Of a stretch of DNA of 18,163 nt, positions 10,551 through 18,151 are shown piece by piece. The translations under genes were made by a program, and so were the position numbers. Under the pieces are notes generated by a model. It was not told the origin of the DNA and ran no database searches. It worked only from the letters and a program-made list of their open reading frames with translations. How positions within the stretch are numbered: position 1 is the stretch's first letter; every line of letters begins with the position of its first letter. Source of the stretch: Pelagophyceae sp. CCMP2097 (lineage: Eukaryota; Sar; Pelagophyceae); the NCBI GenBank assembly GCA_026770575.1, contig MU657208.1, positions 25,224 through 43,386 on the forward strand, in the 5' to 3' direction.

Positions 10551-11208
10551 GACCCGCAAGAAGAAAGGAGAGAGAGAAGGGGAGATTATAACGTAAACAC
10601 ACACCACATTTGGTCCGTGTAACGGATCGATTGTGGCAGCCTAGCGCAACCTGGTCTCCCGGGAAGCCCGGGAAAGTCAAATCCGCATAAACTGCGAACT
10701 GTCCCCAACCTTCATTCCTACTGTCCCCAGCCCGTATCTTGGGCACATCTCAACGATGGCGACGAGTTTGAGGGCGCGGACGCCGCCGTTCGATCGGGCT
10801 TGAGCTCCTCTATGCGAAACAGTCGCTAAGTCAAATTGTTCCGTGGCCTCATGAGCGCTGGATTCTAATGTCCCCAGCCACATTTACTTCTTCTTTTCAT
10901 TTGGCGTGTCGGAAATTACGCGGAATCTGCTGTTGATGGGTTTGATGTCCGTTGATTGAAATTTGGGATAGATTTTTTAAAGTTAAAATAGGATCAGACG
11001 CTCGAAAGCCGCTTATTTCAACGAAAGTTAAATCCCAAAAAGTTCATGAAAATATAGGGTCGCCGGGCTTCGGGGCTGATGGATTTGTTTTTGGAATGAG
11101 AGAATGATGCGGCTTTTGTTAGGCTCCGGCAATTGTTAGACCGTACAATTGCAGGATCCCTATCCTTCTTTGGAACACAGGATGTACGGGTGCCCGCGTC
11201 CTATTGGT

Positions 11209-12049
11209 CTATAGAGTGAGTATCGGATATCGAGCTCTATCGCGTGTTCGGTACCGGGGGGTGCCCCCCGGACCCACCTCATCGCCGCTGCGCTTCACCA
11301 AAAACGTTTCAAAAGAAACATAAAAAAAGAGGTAGCCGCCAAACAAAGCGGCGTCAGGAGAGCCGCGGACGACCAGCGCGTGCACGGACACCTCGCCCGG
11401 CGGGGCGGCTAAGGCGACGGGCTGGCGCGACTTGGATCTGCGGGAGAAGTAAGGCTGGCCCGGCCAGCTCCATTTTGCCTCGTCGGCGCGTTCTTTGTGC
11501 AGCACAGCCAAGTCGACCCGCGCGACGTCAAACAAGCCGCGGAAGTTCTGCGCCCACCAGAGCGCGGAGGCCTTAAGCATGTCCTTGTACTCCGCCAACC
11601 ACAGCTCGCGGACGCGCAAGACGCGCTGCTCTTGTCGCTCCACCACCCCGTCTGCGAGTAATGCGCAAAAGCGGGCCTTTTCGCGCGCTTCGACGGCCCG
11701 GCGGCACGTGCCTTTGTTGATCGATTTCATAAGTTGCGTCGACCTATAGATAAGGATGTAAGAAGCGGAGTGATAGAGTTGACAAAGGGGGGCTGCAGGC
11801 TCTCGCGGGCACTCAAGGTGTCGATTGTAAGAAGACGCCGGAATGCGACGTCACGGAGTTGCACTGCATGGATGCTCGAGGACCGTGGTGTGAAGCACCA
11901 CGCCGTCGTTTCCCTTTGCACCGACGGTGCGCTGACGGCGCTTTCTTTCGTTTCCGGCGCTTGATTCGAAGCATGTGCGTGACATGATTCGCTTGCTGCG
12001 TTTGCTTCTTCGCCTTCTCGGCAGCCTTCGAGTGTTTCCCCGGCGCCAT
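11209..12049 (-). CDS. Hypothetical small basic protein, two exons
   Basis: Inferred exons are 12049-11922 and 11743-11209 (220 aa), joined at phase 2 by a 178-nt intron that starts GTGCAA and ends TATAG. The ATG at 12049 has a strong context (GCGCCATGGA in genomic orientation, CCATGGCGCCG in the gene). The N-terminus is very basic (MAPGKHSKAAEKAKKQ; RIKRRKRKKAP), suggesting nucleic-acid binding or nuclear location. The second exon is aromatic and charged (WLAEYKDMLKASALWWAQNF). The C-terminal 40 or so residues, including YLFFYVSFETF, are encoded by a dispersed repeat that also occurs at 12908-13012, so the original end may have been replaced. No family is recognised. If the intron is wrong, exon 2 could still start at the ATG at 11730 (173 aa). 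Confidence 0.45.
11244..11335 (+). repeat. Dispersed repeat copy A (GGGGGGTGCCCCCC hairpin)
   Basis: The order of parts is TTCGGTACC, a GGGGGGTGCCCCCC hairpin, CGGACCCACC, a GCGCTTCA-type link, then AAAACGTTTCAAAAGAAACATAAAAAAAGA. The same order recurs at 12768-12843 and 12908-13012. This copy overlaps the 3' end of the hypothetical gene on the other strand and supplies its C-terminal codons. Confidence 0.75.
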
Positions 12050-12767
12050 GGATCCGACGAGAGGCGTCGGAGGAGCGCGAGGGTAGCGCGCACTGTCTAA
12101 ATTTACTGACTATTAAATCAAACCCTCAAACAGCGCGGGGCAATCGCAAAAGGAAATGGGGGAAGGGGAAGTTCGGAGGCGGAGGCGACGGACGGGCGCC
12201 AGGTCACCAGCAACGCACTGTCGAATTTGCACAACAGAAATCGCCAAATTTAACTATTTTTAGCGCGTGTGTTCTTGCCGCCCCCTCCAGTCGTACTAGT
12301 CGCCGCCTCGGAGACCAGCGCGCGAAGAAGAAACTTCCCAAACCGCGAAAAATCAAAAAACACTAAAGGAAGCAAGGAAAGGCCGCACAACTTGGACAGT
12401 CGCGATCGGGCGCAGTGCCCCATCACGACTGTCCAAGTTGTGCGAACTGTCCTTGGCGCCTTTCTCGACTTTTAATTTGGGCACTGAGGGTTTAGACTTG
12501 ATTAACTACAAAATTAAGAAGCTTCTGCAGAGATTCGCCAAAATAAGGTTAGTTCATGCAAAGCCAACAAGCGCCTCCGGGGTGTCTCGCGGTAGTGGTT
12601 GGCCTGGCGCCACTCATCATTCAAGGGCAAAAATTAAAATAAAAAATCCGGTGCTAATCTGATTCGACAGTGACAGGAACTGGGAAACTGTGTGGCAATA
12701 TCGCCGAAGATAGATATGGCGTTAGAAGTCCGCTCGACGGTTAGATAAGACCTATGGAGCTCCCTAG
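12050..12767. other. Intergenic stretch without a supported gene
   Basis: Apart from the 18-bp hairpin at 12385-12443 nothing coding or structured is convincing. AT-rich parts (12090-12120, 12475-12560, 12630-12660) interrupt GC-rich sequence. The stretch just after 12049 would be the 5' flank of the minus-strand hypothetical gene. Confidence 0.5.
12385..12443. repeat. Perfect 18-bp hairpin
   Basis: GCACAACTTGGACAGTCG (12385-12402) is followed after 23 nt by its exact reverse complement (12426-12443). The sequence CAACTTGGACAGT reads on both strands, so it could act as a transcript hairpin or as the ends of a tiny inverted element. No T-run or gene end adjoins it. Confidence 0.9.
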
Positions 12768-12843
12768 CAGATCGCTACCCGGGGATGCCCCCCCCCCCCC
12801 GGAACCCCCCGCTATCGCTGCTGTGCCTTATTGGAAACGAGAC
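12768..12843 (+). repeat. Dispersed repeat copy B, C-run variant
   Basis: CGCTACCCGGGGATG is followed by a run of about 13 C, then GGAACCCCCC and CGCTATCGCTGCTGTGCCTTATTGGAAACG. It follows the pattern of copies A and C, but the hairpin is lost through expansion of the C-run and it lacks the A-rich tail. Confidence 0.65.
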
Positions 12844-12907
12844 TGAACCTCGGGCTTCTCCTGGGCTACCGATAAGTTGAAACATCCGAAATTTCGCCTC
12901 CCTGGAG

Positions 12908-13012
12908 CGTTCGCTACCGGGGGGTGCCCCCCCGGCGGGGGGTGCCCCCCCGGAACCCCCCTTCGCGTCGCGCTTGAAGAAAACGCTTCAAAAAAACATA
13001 ATAAAAAAAGAT
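12908..13012 (+). repeat. Dispersed repeat copy C with doubled hairpin
   Basis: TTCGCTACC is followed by two consecutive GGGGGGTGCCCCCCC units, GGAACCCCC, TCGCGTCGCGCTTGA and AAAACGCTTCAAAAAAACATAATAAAAAAAGA. Compared with copy A, the hairpin unit is duplicated in tandem. On the minus strand a tRNA B-box-like AGTTCGATCCC (near 13042) lies just upstream of the T-rich part, hinting at a retroposed element. Confidence 0.75.
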
Positions 13013-13239
13013 TAAGTCGGCAGGTCTTTTGTCGTCTACGGGGATCGAACTGGTCTACCTTGCGTTCTTTCGATGTTTCGCGCTTCCTTTTAACTTGAAT
13101 TTTCATCTTAAATTTCATGCGCGATAAGACGACGCTCGGGTTCAATAGTGAATATATAAACCTAGCTTGACCGTTAACTGCCATCCAACGGACTGAAAAA
13201 AAAGTACTCGTTTGTGATGAAGCAAGCCGTGGTAGATGG

Positions 13240-13285
13240 CAACGGGGCGCGCGGGCGCGCGCGGAAGCGACGTTGCGCGCGCGGG
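13240..13285. other. Alternating CG tract, Z-DNA-prone
   Basis: GGGCGCGCGGGCGCGCGCGG and GTTGCGCGCGCGGGCG lie within 46 bp. Alternating purine-pyrimidine CG runs of this kind favour Z-form DNA. No supported gene surrounds them. A 9-bp hairpin (CGCGGAGCA, AGAAA, TGCTCCGCG) follows at 13372-13394. Confidence 0.6.
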
Positions 13286-13710
13286 CGATAGACCTCGGCG
13301 CGGATCGGTGGCCCCAAGGAGCGACGAAAACGGTTGGCTATGGACCGAGAAAGGCCCGATCAAGGGAAACACGCGGAGCAAGAAATGCTCCGCGCGCGGG
13401 CCACAGGAGTCGGGGGAACAAACGGCCTTTGGCGGAAGCTAGTTCATGGGCACCCTCACTTAGTTCCGAAGCAACGGGACTATCGGAGATCGATTGCGCT
13501 CGCACTCTCAAAACTCGATCGAGAAACATATGGATGACCAAGCCAATTATAGCAGTGGAGAGCTGAGTGGCAAATCCACCAGAATATTAATTAATTACAA
13601 GAGCGCGCCGGAGGCACACGGAGGACCCGACTCCGAGCGAAGGATACAGACAAATCCCATTGCAATGCCCACGTAAATAGTTAAAATTATTTTAACTGAT
13701 CTCTGAATTT

Positions 13711-13850
13711 TGCGGCCGACCAGATTCGAACCTCTGACCACCTTCTTATTCTATGAAGATTCCAATGAGGCTCCTGCTCGACCTCCATTCCCAATTTTAG
13801 CGATCGCAACCACCAATCGCCGAATCGACCGTGTTGCTGCCTAGGGTCCC
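13711..13850 (-). repeat. SINE-like tRNA-derived module, left copy
   Basis: Read on the minus strand, this segment has GGCGATTGGTGGTTG, CGATCGCTAAAATTGGGA, GGTCGAGCAGGAGCCTCATT and AGAGGTTCGAATCTGGTCGG. The GGTTCGAATCT matches the Pol III B-box consensus at all but the last position. It is a near-identical inverted copy of the module at 14690-14820. Confidence 0.7.
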
Positions 13851-14456
13851 GGACACCAAAATTGAAGTGAGCAACGAGAGCACTTTTACCGGGCGCAACT
13901 TTGGCGTGCGCCTTGTTGGGCGCATACGGAATCATGCGATCAAGGTTGGGCATCATCCAACAGGTAGAACACAGGCTAGGAAAGACGGAATTTGAGTCCC
14001 AATCTGTCCAAAAACAGGCCACAACAACATGTTGTGAGACGATTAAACGTTTGGCGATACAATGCGAAGGGTCGGTGGCGCGTCGCTACCCGGGCCGAGC
14101 ACGCCCCCGGCCAGCCATCGAGGCGCAAACAACGTCCTCCTTGGTAATACCAAACGAAGGGCTTAGTCGCCTCACAACATGTTGTTTTGGACCTTTCAAA
14201 GCCAAAAGGACTTAAATTTCGCCTTTCCCAGCTTTTGTTTTACCTGTTGGATGTTGCTCAACCTTGACTCTACAGGTCAGTTTGCGCCCGACGAGGCGAG
14301 CGCCAAAGTTGCGCCCGGGAAAGTGCGCTCGTCGCGGCGTTTTAATAAAATTTTGAAGTGATGTCCGCGACCATTGCCGCCTCCCCAAAGGTAGAACCTC
14401 GCGGATTGACCCGGCGATGGATGGACATACAGACAGACAAAATTGCTCCTGGCAGT

Positions 14457-14580
14457 CCTTCAATCAAAGGACCCGAAGGGCCCTTGCCGTAAACTGACGT
14501 TAATTCAGGACCCGAAGGGTCCTTGCCGTTTATTCAACGTCAGTTTACGGCAAGGGCCCTTCGGGTCCTTTGATTGAAGG
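14457..14580. repeat. Perfect 45-bp palindrome, 34-nt loop
   Basis: Each arm contains AAGGACCCGAAGGGCCCTTG followed by CCGTAAACTGACGTT, and the two arms match at every base. Such an intact stem in otherwise diverged repeats points to recent origin or to gene conversion within the palindrome. Confidence 0.93.
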
Positions 14581-14597
14581 ATTACCAGGGGCAATTA

Positions 14598-14598
<1 letters not shown>

Positions 14599-14641
<43 letters not shown>

Positions 14642-14649
14642 CGTCCGTC
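14599..14649 (+). repeat. (CTGT)n microsatellite
   Basis: About eleven CTGT units run from 14599 with one TTGT variant and end in CCGTCCGT. The mirror arm of the fold-back element has only CAGACAGACA (near 14431), so the array has expanded in one arm after the element formed. Confidence 0.9.
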
Positions 14650-14689
14650 GCCCAGCAAATCCGAGGTTCCACCTTGGGAAGAAAAAAAC

Positions 14690-14820
14690 AGCAACTCGGC
14701 CGATTTAGCGATTGGTGGTTGATGCGATCGCTAAAATTGGGAGTTGAGGTCGAGCAGGAGCCTCATTGGAATCATCATAGAAGAAGTTTTTGGTCACAGG
14801 TTCGAATCTGGTCGGCCGCA
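14690..14820 (+). repeat. SINE-like tRNA-derived module, right copy
   Basis: TGGTTGATGCG at 14716-14726 approximates a Pol III A box and GGTTCGAATCT at 14799-14809 a B box. A 7-bp acceptor-like pairing exists between CGGCCGA (14697-14703) and TCGGCCG (14812-14818), followed by an A-rich tail. The box spacing (83 nt) and the mismatched T stem exclude a normal tRNA, so a tRNA-derived SINE fits better. It is a copy of the inverted module at 13711-13850. Confidence 0.65.
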
Positions 14821-14994
14821 AAAAAAGAAAAAATAAATAGCTCAATAAGAAATAAAATAATAAAAATAAAGATAAGGAGGATTTGAAAGTTCAGCGATTA
14901 GTTAAATAATTTCAATTATTTACGTGGGCATTGCAATGGGATTTGGCTGTATCCTTCGGGTCCTCCGTGTGCCTCCGGCGCGCTCTTGTAATTA

Positions 14995-15033
14995 AACGGC
15001 AAGGACCCTTCCCGAAGGTTCGGGTCTTCAATA
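14995..15033 (+). repeat. ACGGCAAGGACCC hairpin beside the fold-back element
   Basis: ACGGCAAGGACCCTTCCCGA followed by AGGTTCGGGTC abuts the right border of the inverted duplication. It resembles the palindrome arms at 14457-14580 (CGGCAAGGGCCCTTCGGGTCC), so fragments of the same family cluster here. Confidence 0.7.
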
Positions 15034-15194
15034 AATAAGAAAACCTGTTTGCACGTGAGCACATTGTGACGCGCTCAAGAACGCCACCGTCAAACTCGTT
15101 CACGTTGGACGAGACGATAAGCATCTCGAGCGGCCTCGAAGAGAAGCTCTCTGACGAAGCGGTACGAAGCGGCCCACGTACCCCTTTCGAACTT

Positions 15195-15712
15195 GGACGC
15201 AGATATCCTTCGGACGTGGATGCGCGACGAGCGCGGACACTCGGCGTATGCCGACACGGCGCGCCGCTGGACGCGGCGCAAACGCAGACGCGGACCTTTG
15301 GGGGATGCGGACACTCGGCGGATGCGGACGCGGAGCGGACTTGGACGCGGCGCAGACACGGACAGTCGACAGATGCGGACGCCCTTCAGACGCGGACGCT
15401 GAGCGGACACAGACACTCCATGGATGCGGACGCGCGACAGGCGCGGACGCAGCGCAAACGCAGGCGCGGTGCGGACGCGGAGCGGGCGCAGACACTCCAC
15501 GGATGCGGACGCGGCACAGAGGCGGACGCAGTGCAGACGCGAACGCAGTGCGGACGAGGCGCAGACTCGGACGCGGTGCGGACGCGGAGCGCGGACGCAA
15601 ACCCTCCACAGATGCAAACACGCCCAAAGGTAGACACGCAGCAGACGCGGAGGCGCCAATTATTTTGTGGACACGGACGTGGTGTGGACGCGGACGACGT
15701 GCGGAGGCAGGA
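15195..15712 (+). repeat. Degenerate GCGGAC-rich minisatellite
   Basis: About 520 bp are built from variants of GCGGACGC, GCGCAGAC and GATGCGGACGCGG. A higher-order unit containing ACACTCC(A/T)(C/T)GGATGCGGACGCG recurs near 15412 and 15492, with weaker forms at 15365 and 15602. Stops are depleted in most frames of both strands because the repeat lacks TA and TGA, giving artificial open frames of up to about 310 codons. It could contribute a disordered tail to a gene, but no coherent protein emerges. Confidence 0.8.
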
Positions 15713-15818
15713 ATGGTGGAGGATTTTGTGTCCGTGAGCTTCTTTACGTAGTCCACCCCGGGCGGCGCCCGCGCCTCGCGCCTCGACGCCGCCGGCCTCC
15801 ACGTCGGCGCGTGTCGCC

Positions 15819-17566
15819 TCAGATCCTGGCCGGCGCCACTTCGCAATGGTCAATGTAGTCCAAGTCCGGCCACGCCTGCACGCCGCGTGAGCGAGGGCAC
15901 AGGCACGGGCAACGGGCCCTCGCCTGCAGGTAGGCGAGGCCGCCGCTGTACATGCGGCCCTGCGCCGGCGCGGTGCCTCCGTAGGCCTGCATATTTCCAC
16001 AACTTTGGGCCATCTCGGGGCGCGACGGGCAGAGAATGCACCTTGATGTCGCCGTAGCCGACGTACCACCGGTCCATGGCCGCAAACGACTCGGCGCCGA
16101 CGAGCGTTGCAAAGGGCACCTCCCAGGGCGAGGCACCAAGGCGCAGGTCGCGGAAGGCAAAGAAGAATTCTGTGCCTAAAAGCCGCATTTTTGCGTTTCT
16201 CAAAGCGCAGGCTGGCACGGGCGCCTCCGCCTTTGAAGCGCGCCTCGATTGTTCGCCCCGCCGCCGGCCTACGACGAGCGTGCATCCACCGAGCGTGCAT
16301 CCACAGAGGCCCGAGGCTGGGCAACTTCGCCGTACGAATGAAAGGTAGCCGCGCTTCCTACGCGGTCGCCGTCAGCCTCGTCGCACGGGTCAGGTTCGCA
16401 GGAGCCGACGCTGGTCCGAGCATCGGCCTGAAGACCTCGGCCCTAATTTAATTCTCACGCAAAGAGGCCCCGGCGGGACAGGAAAGCGCGTCAAAGCGCA
16501 CTCTTTGGAGCCGATGGTGAGCCACTGCGCGTCGTCGGGGACGTCGCCCTTCTTCTTGAACGCGCGGTAGACTGCGGGGTCACCGGCGATGCCCGTCTGA
16601 CAAAGGAAGCCTTTGACCGCGCGGAACAGCGCCACGCGAGACCTGGTCACGGCGGTCAAACGGACCCCCTGCGGCGCGACAGGGCGGGCCGCACGAAAAG
16701 AAACCCGAGTCGACCATGTCCAGGAAGCGCGCGGCGCCCAGCGGCGCCCAGTCGGGGCCTGGAGCGGGGCACGAGTGGCACATAAGTGGTGCGCACGAGG
16801 CAGTGGGCACGGCAGCGCAGGCACGCCACGCGTGTCGCAAGACGCACGGACGTCGATCGTGATGGGCCTACACAAGGCATCGTCCCGACGACGGCGCACT
16901 CGGTTGTTGTCGCGCGGGCGGTCGTTGGCGCACTCGGTTGTTGTCTCGCAAGCAGTGCGATATTGGACGCACCCGGTTGTCGTTTCGCATCGGACGCGAG
17001 TCGTCGAAGACGGTGGCTCCGGCTGCGGCACCTGCGGACCGACGACTGATGCGCGATTGAAAGCCTGCAGCGGGGGCGAGCGCACCTCGGGCCCCGTGGG
17101 CAGGCCTTGATTCTGCTGCAGCGGCCGCTGCGAGACGACGGCCTCCGCGGGCGGCGGCAGCTCCTCGCGCAGGTGCAGCCACTCATGTTGGTGCGACTGC
17201 GGCGTCGACCTGGGCCAGCGATGAGGCGCGCGGCGCCACGGCGCCGCACGGCATTCAAAGCGGCCGCCTGCAAGGCGGCCGCGGCGTCGACCAAAGGGCG
17301 GCGTCTACAAAAGGGCCGGGCGACGACGCACGCCGACCAGAGCGCGACGATGACCATGCTCGCCTAGCAACGGCCGCTGCGGGGCTCGTCGGCGCCGCAA
17401 AGAGACACAGTGCCACTGCCATATGACGCACCACGAGGGCGACGAGGAGTACGGGAAAGCAGTAGCCTTCGCTCCGGTCTTTCGGCTCTTCGGGGCTCAA
17501 AGGCCGCACCACCGGCGCCTGCGCGCGCCGGCGGAAGCCCACGGCCGGCTGCAGCGTCACCTCCAT
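15819..17566 (-). CDS. Membrane-anchored cyclophilin-type peptidyl-prolyl isomerase
   Basis: Modelled exons, read on the minus strand: 17566-17432, 17363-17250, 17196-16973, 16867-16848, 16758-16695, 16642-16480, 16427-16336, 16268-16219, 16175-16042 and 15986-15819 (387 aa, all phases consistent). The ATG at 17566 has a good context (GGGATGG). Exons 1-2 join into a transmembrane helix (FPVLLVALV plus ASMVIVALWSACVV), giving a probable type II anchor. A Pro-rich stem follows. The cyclophilin fold reads PITIDVR, PDWAPLGAARFLDMVDSGFF, VALFRAVKGFLCQTGIAGDP, TEFFFAFRDLRLG, SPWEVPFATLVG, MDRWYVGYGDIK, AYGGTAPAQGRMYSGG and DLDYIDHCEV. The Arg of FRAVKGF and the Gln of FLCQTG match catalytic positions of the family. 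Cyclophilins catalyse cis-trans isomerisation of prolyl bonds. Exons 7-8 and the Cys-rich stretch ARCPCLCPRSR in exon 10 are the least secure and may include unspliced sequence. Exon 4 is only 20 nt. Confidence 0.72.
16893..16945. repeat. Intronic 34-bp tandem repeat in gene 5
   Basis: GGCGCACTCGGTTGTTGTC occurs at 16893-16911 and 16927-16945 (period 34), with a weaker third copy near 16966-16985. Two units lie in the inferred intron 16868-16972, and the donor GTGCGT of that intron sits in the third unit. Repeat units containing GTGCGC may therefore act as decoy donors. Confidence 0.8.
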
Positions 17567-17633
17567 CCCGGGCGCCGCCGGCCAGCGCGGGGCCGAGGGC
17601 GGCGCCGAGGGCGAGCCTGAGTCGTAGTGATAG

Positions 17634-17758
17634 GACGGTAACAAAGTAGTAACTTACCCTTACGGTAATTTACCGGGAATACTAGTAATCTGGGAATGTT
17701 ACCAAGGGCTCAAAGTAACTTACCGTCGGTGCCAAAACGGTAACTTACTATCGGCCTT
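17634..17758. promoter_or_regulatory. TAACTTAC motif cluster upstream of gene 5
   Basis: TAACTTAC recurs near 17650, 17715 and 17742, usually as GTAACTTACC or CGGTAACTTACT, with related GGTAATTTACC and GGTAACAAAGTAG. The cluster is AT-rich relative to both neighbours, with about 110 nt between the nearest copy and the gene 5 start codon. It could be a promoter with repeated binding sites or a short degenerate tandem repeat. Confidence 0.5.
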
Positions 17759-17824
17759 TCACGGCGGCCGACTCCGCTGACACAGCCGAGTTTCGAACGA
17801 GTGACTGCAGACAATTGAGAAAAT

Positions 17825-18151
17825 TTACTCGATTAGAATAGGCCCCTCCGAGTCGGGGTCTTCGAGCGCGGCTTGCGGCAGCGCGCAGCAAGCCGCGGCG
17901 TGCCGGGCGAGCTTCGTCGCGTTGGGGATGGCCTGGAAGTAGATCTTGGGGCACCCCGCGCCCAGGCACTGCAAGCCGAGCGGCCCGCCGTGCTTCTCAG
18001 CCGAGACTTTCTTGAACCATTTCCACACTTCGCCCTTCGGCTTCGTCTCGTTCCCGACGCACTGCGCAGTCGCGGACGCCACCGCGAGGCTGCAGTCGTA
18101 CCGGTTGCACCCCCAGGGCGTGCACTGCCAAAATTCAAAATATGACGATCG
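17825..18151 (-). CDS. BED-type zinc-finger protein, partial
   Basis: The frame is open from 18151 down to the TAA at 17827-17825 (108 codons). It contains VWKWFKKVSAEKHGG, then a Cys pair (LQCLGAGCPKIYF) and TKLARHAAACC, matching the BED pattern C-x(2-4)-C ... H-x(3-5)-C. An upstream stretch has further Cys residues (FWQCTPWGCNRYDC). BED fingers bind DNA and are common in hAT transposases and in genes derived from them. No ATG precedes the domain in this frame. TTAG at 18155-18152 looks like an acceptor, so the 5' exons would lie beyond the window. The C-terminus ends soon after the finger (DPDSEGPILIE), so either a further exon is missed or this is a domesticated or broken fragment. Confidence 0.6.
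   Translation of the reverse strand, partial: RSSYFEFWQCTPWGCNRYDCSLAVASATAQCVGNETKPKGEVWKWFKKVSAEKHGGPLGLQCLGAGCPKIYFQAIPNATKLARHAAACCALPQAALEDPDSEGPILIE

Larger units (their letters stand above)
8331..11208. other. Gene-poor intergenic region with scattered repeats
   Basis: No coding region could be supported over about 2.9 kb. Base composition alternates between GC-rich patches (8340-8500, 9600-9880) and AT-rich stretches (9890-9980, 10900-11100). The separately listed repeats (9118-9190, 9413-9480, 9993-10358, 10121-10550) are the only recognisable structure. The patch at 9600-9880 could be a degraded exon, but no splice-consistent model emerged. Confidence 0.6.
14388..14675. mobile_element. 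288-bp fold-back insertion in the right arm
   Basis: The ends AAGGTAGAACCTCG (14388) and the complement of GAGGTTCCACCTT (ending 14675) pair. Matching continues inward through CAGACAGACA, ATTGC-CCTGG and then a perfect 45-bp inverted repeat (14457-14501 against 14536-14580). The 34-nt loop carries a further GGACCCGAAGGGTCC palindrome. It interrupts homology between the two arms of the larger duplication, so it is a later insertion. It has no coding capacity. Confidence 0.85.
13591..14995. mobile_element. 1.4-kb inverted duplication (fold-back element)
   Basis: The left arm 13591-14045 is repeated in reverse complement as the right arm 14166-14995, around a spacer of about 120 nt. The outer ends match exactly for about 38 nt (TTAATTACAAGAGCGCGCCG onward on the left; its complement ends at 14995). 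Matching continues through GGATACAG-AAATCCCATTGC, GCATTGCAATG, the tRNA-like module, the CCAAAGTTGCGCCCGG block and CCTCACAACATGTTGTT near the centre. The arms differ by substitutions, a 10-nt indel near 13629 and a 288-bp insertion in the right arm (14388-14675). There is no transposase gene, so it is a non-autonomous fold-back element or an inverted duplication of a composite repeat. No target-site duplication was recognised. Confidence 0.85.

Noticed and set aside
13236..13442. Small plus-strand gene starting ATGGCAACGGGGCGC
   Set aside because: The frame is created by an alternating CG tract and has no recognisable protein features.
14697..14819. Functional tRNA gene
   Set aside because: A-to-B box spacing is too long, the T stem is mismatched and no anticodon arm is evident. 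A tRNA-derived SINE fits better.
15195..15712. CRISPR-like array
   Set aside because: Units are degenerate and contiguous, with no regular unique spacers, and the genome is eukaryotic.
15066..15737. Plus-strand open frame of 223 codons
   Set aside because: Most of it is the GCGGAC minisatellite, its start is GTG, and the translated sequence is repeat-like. Several other frames are equally open.
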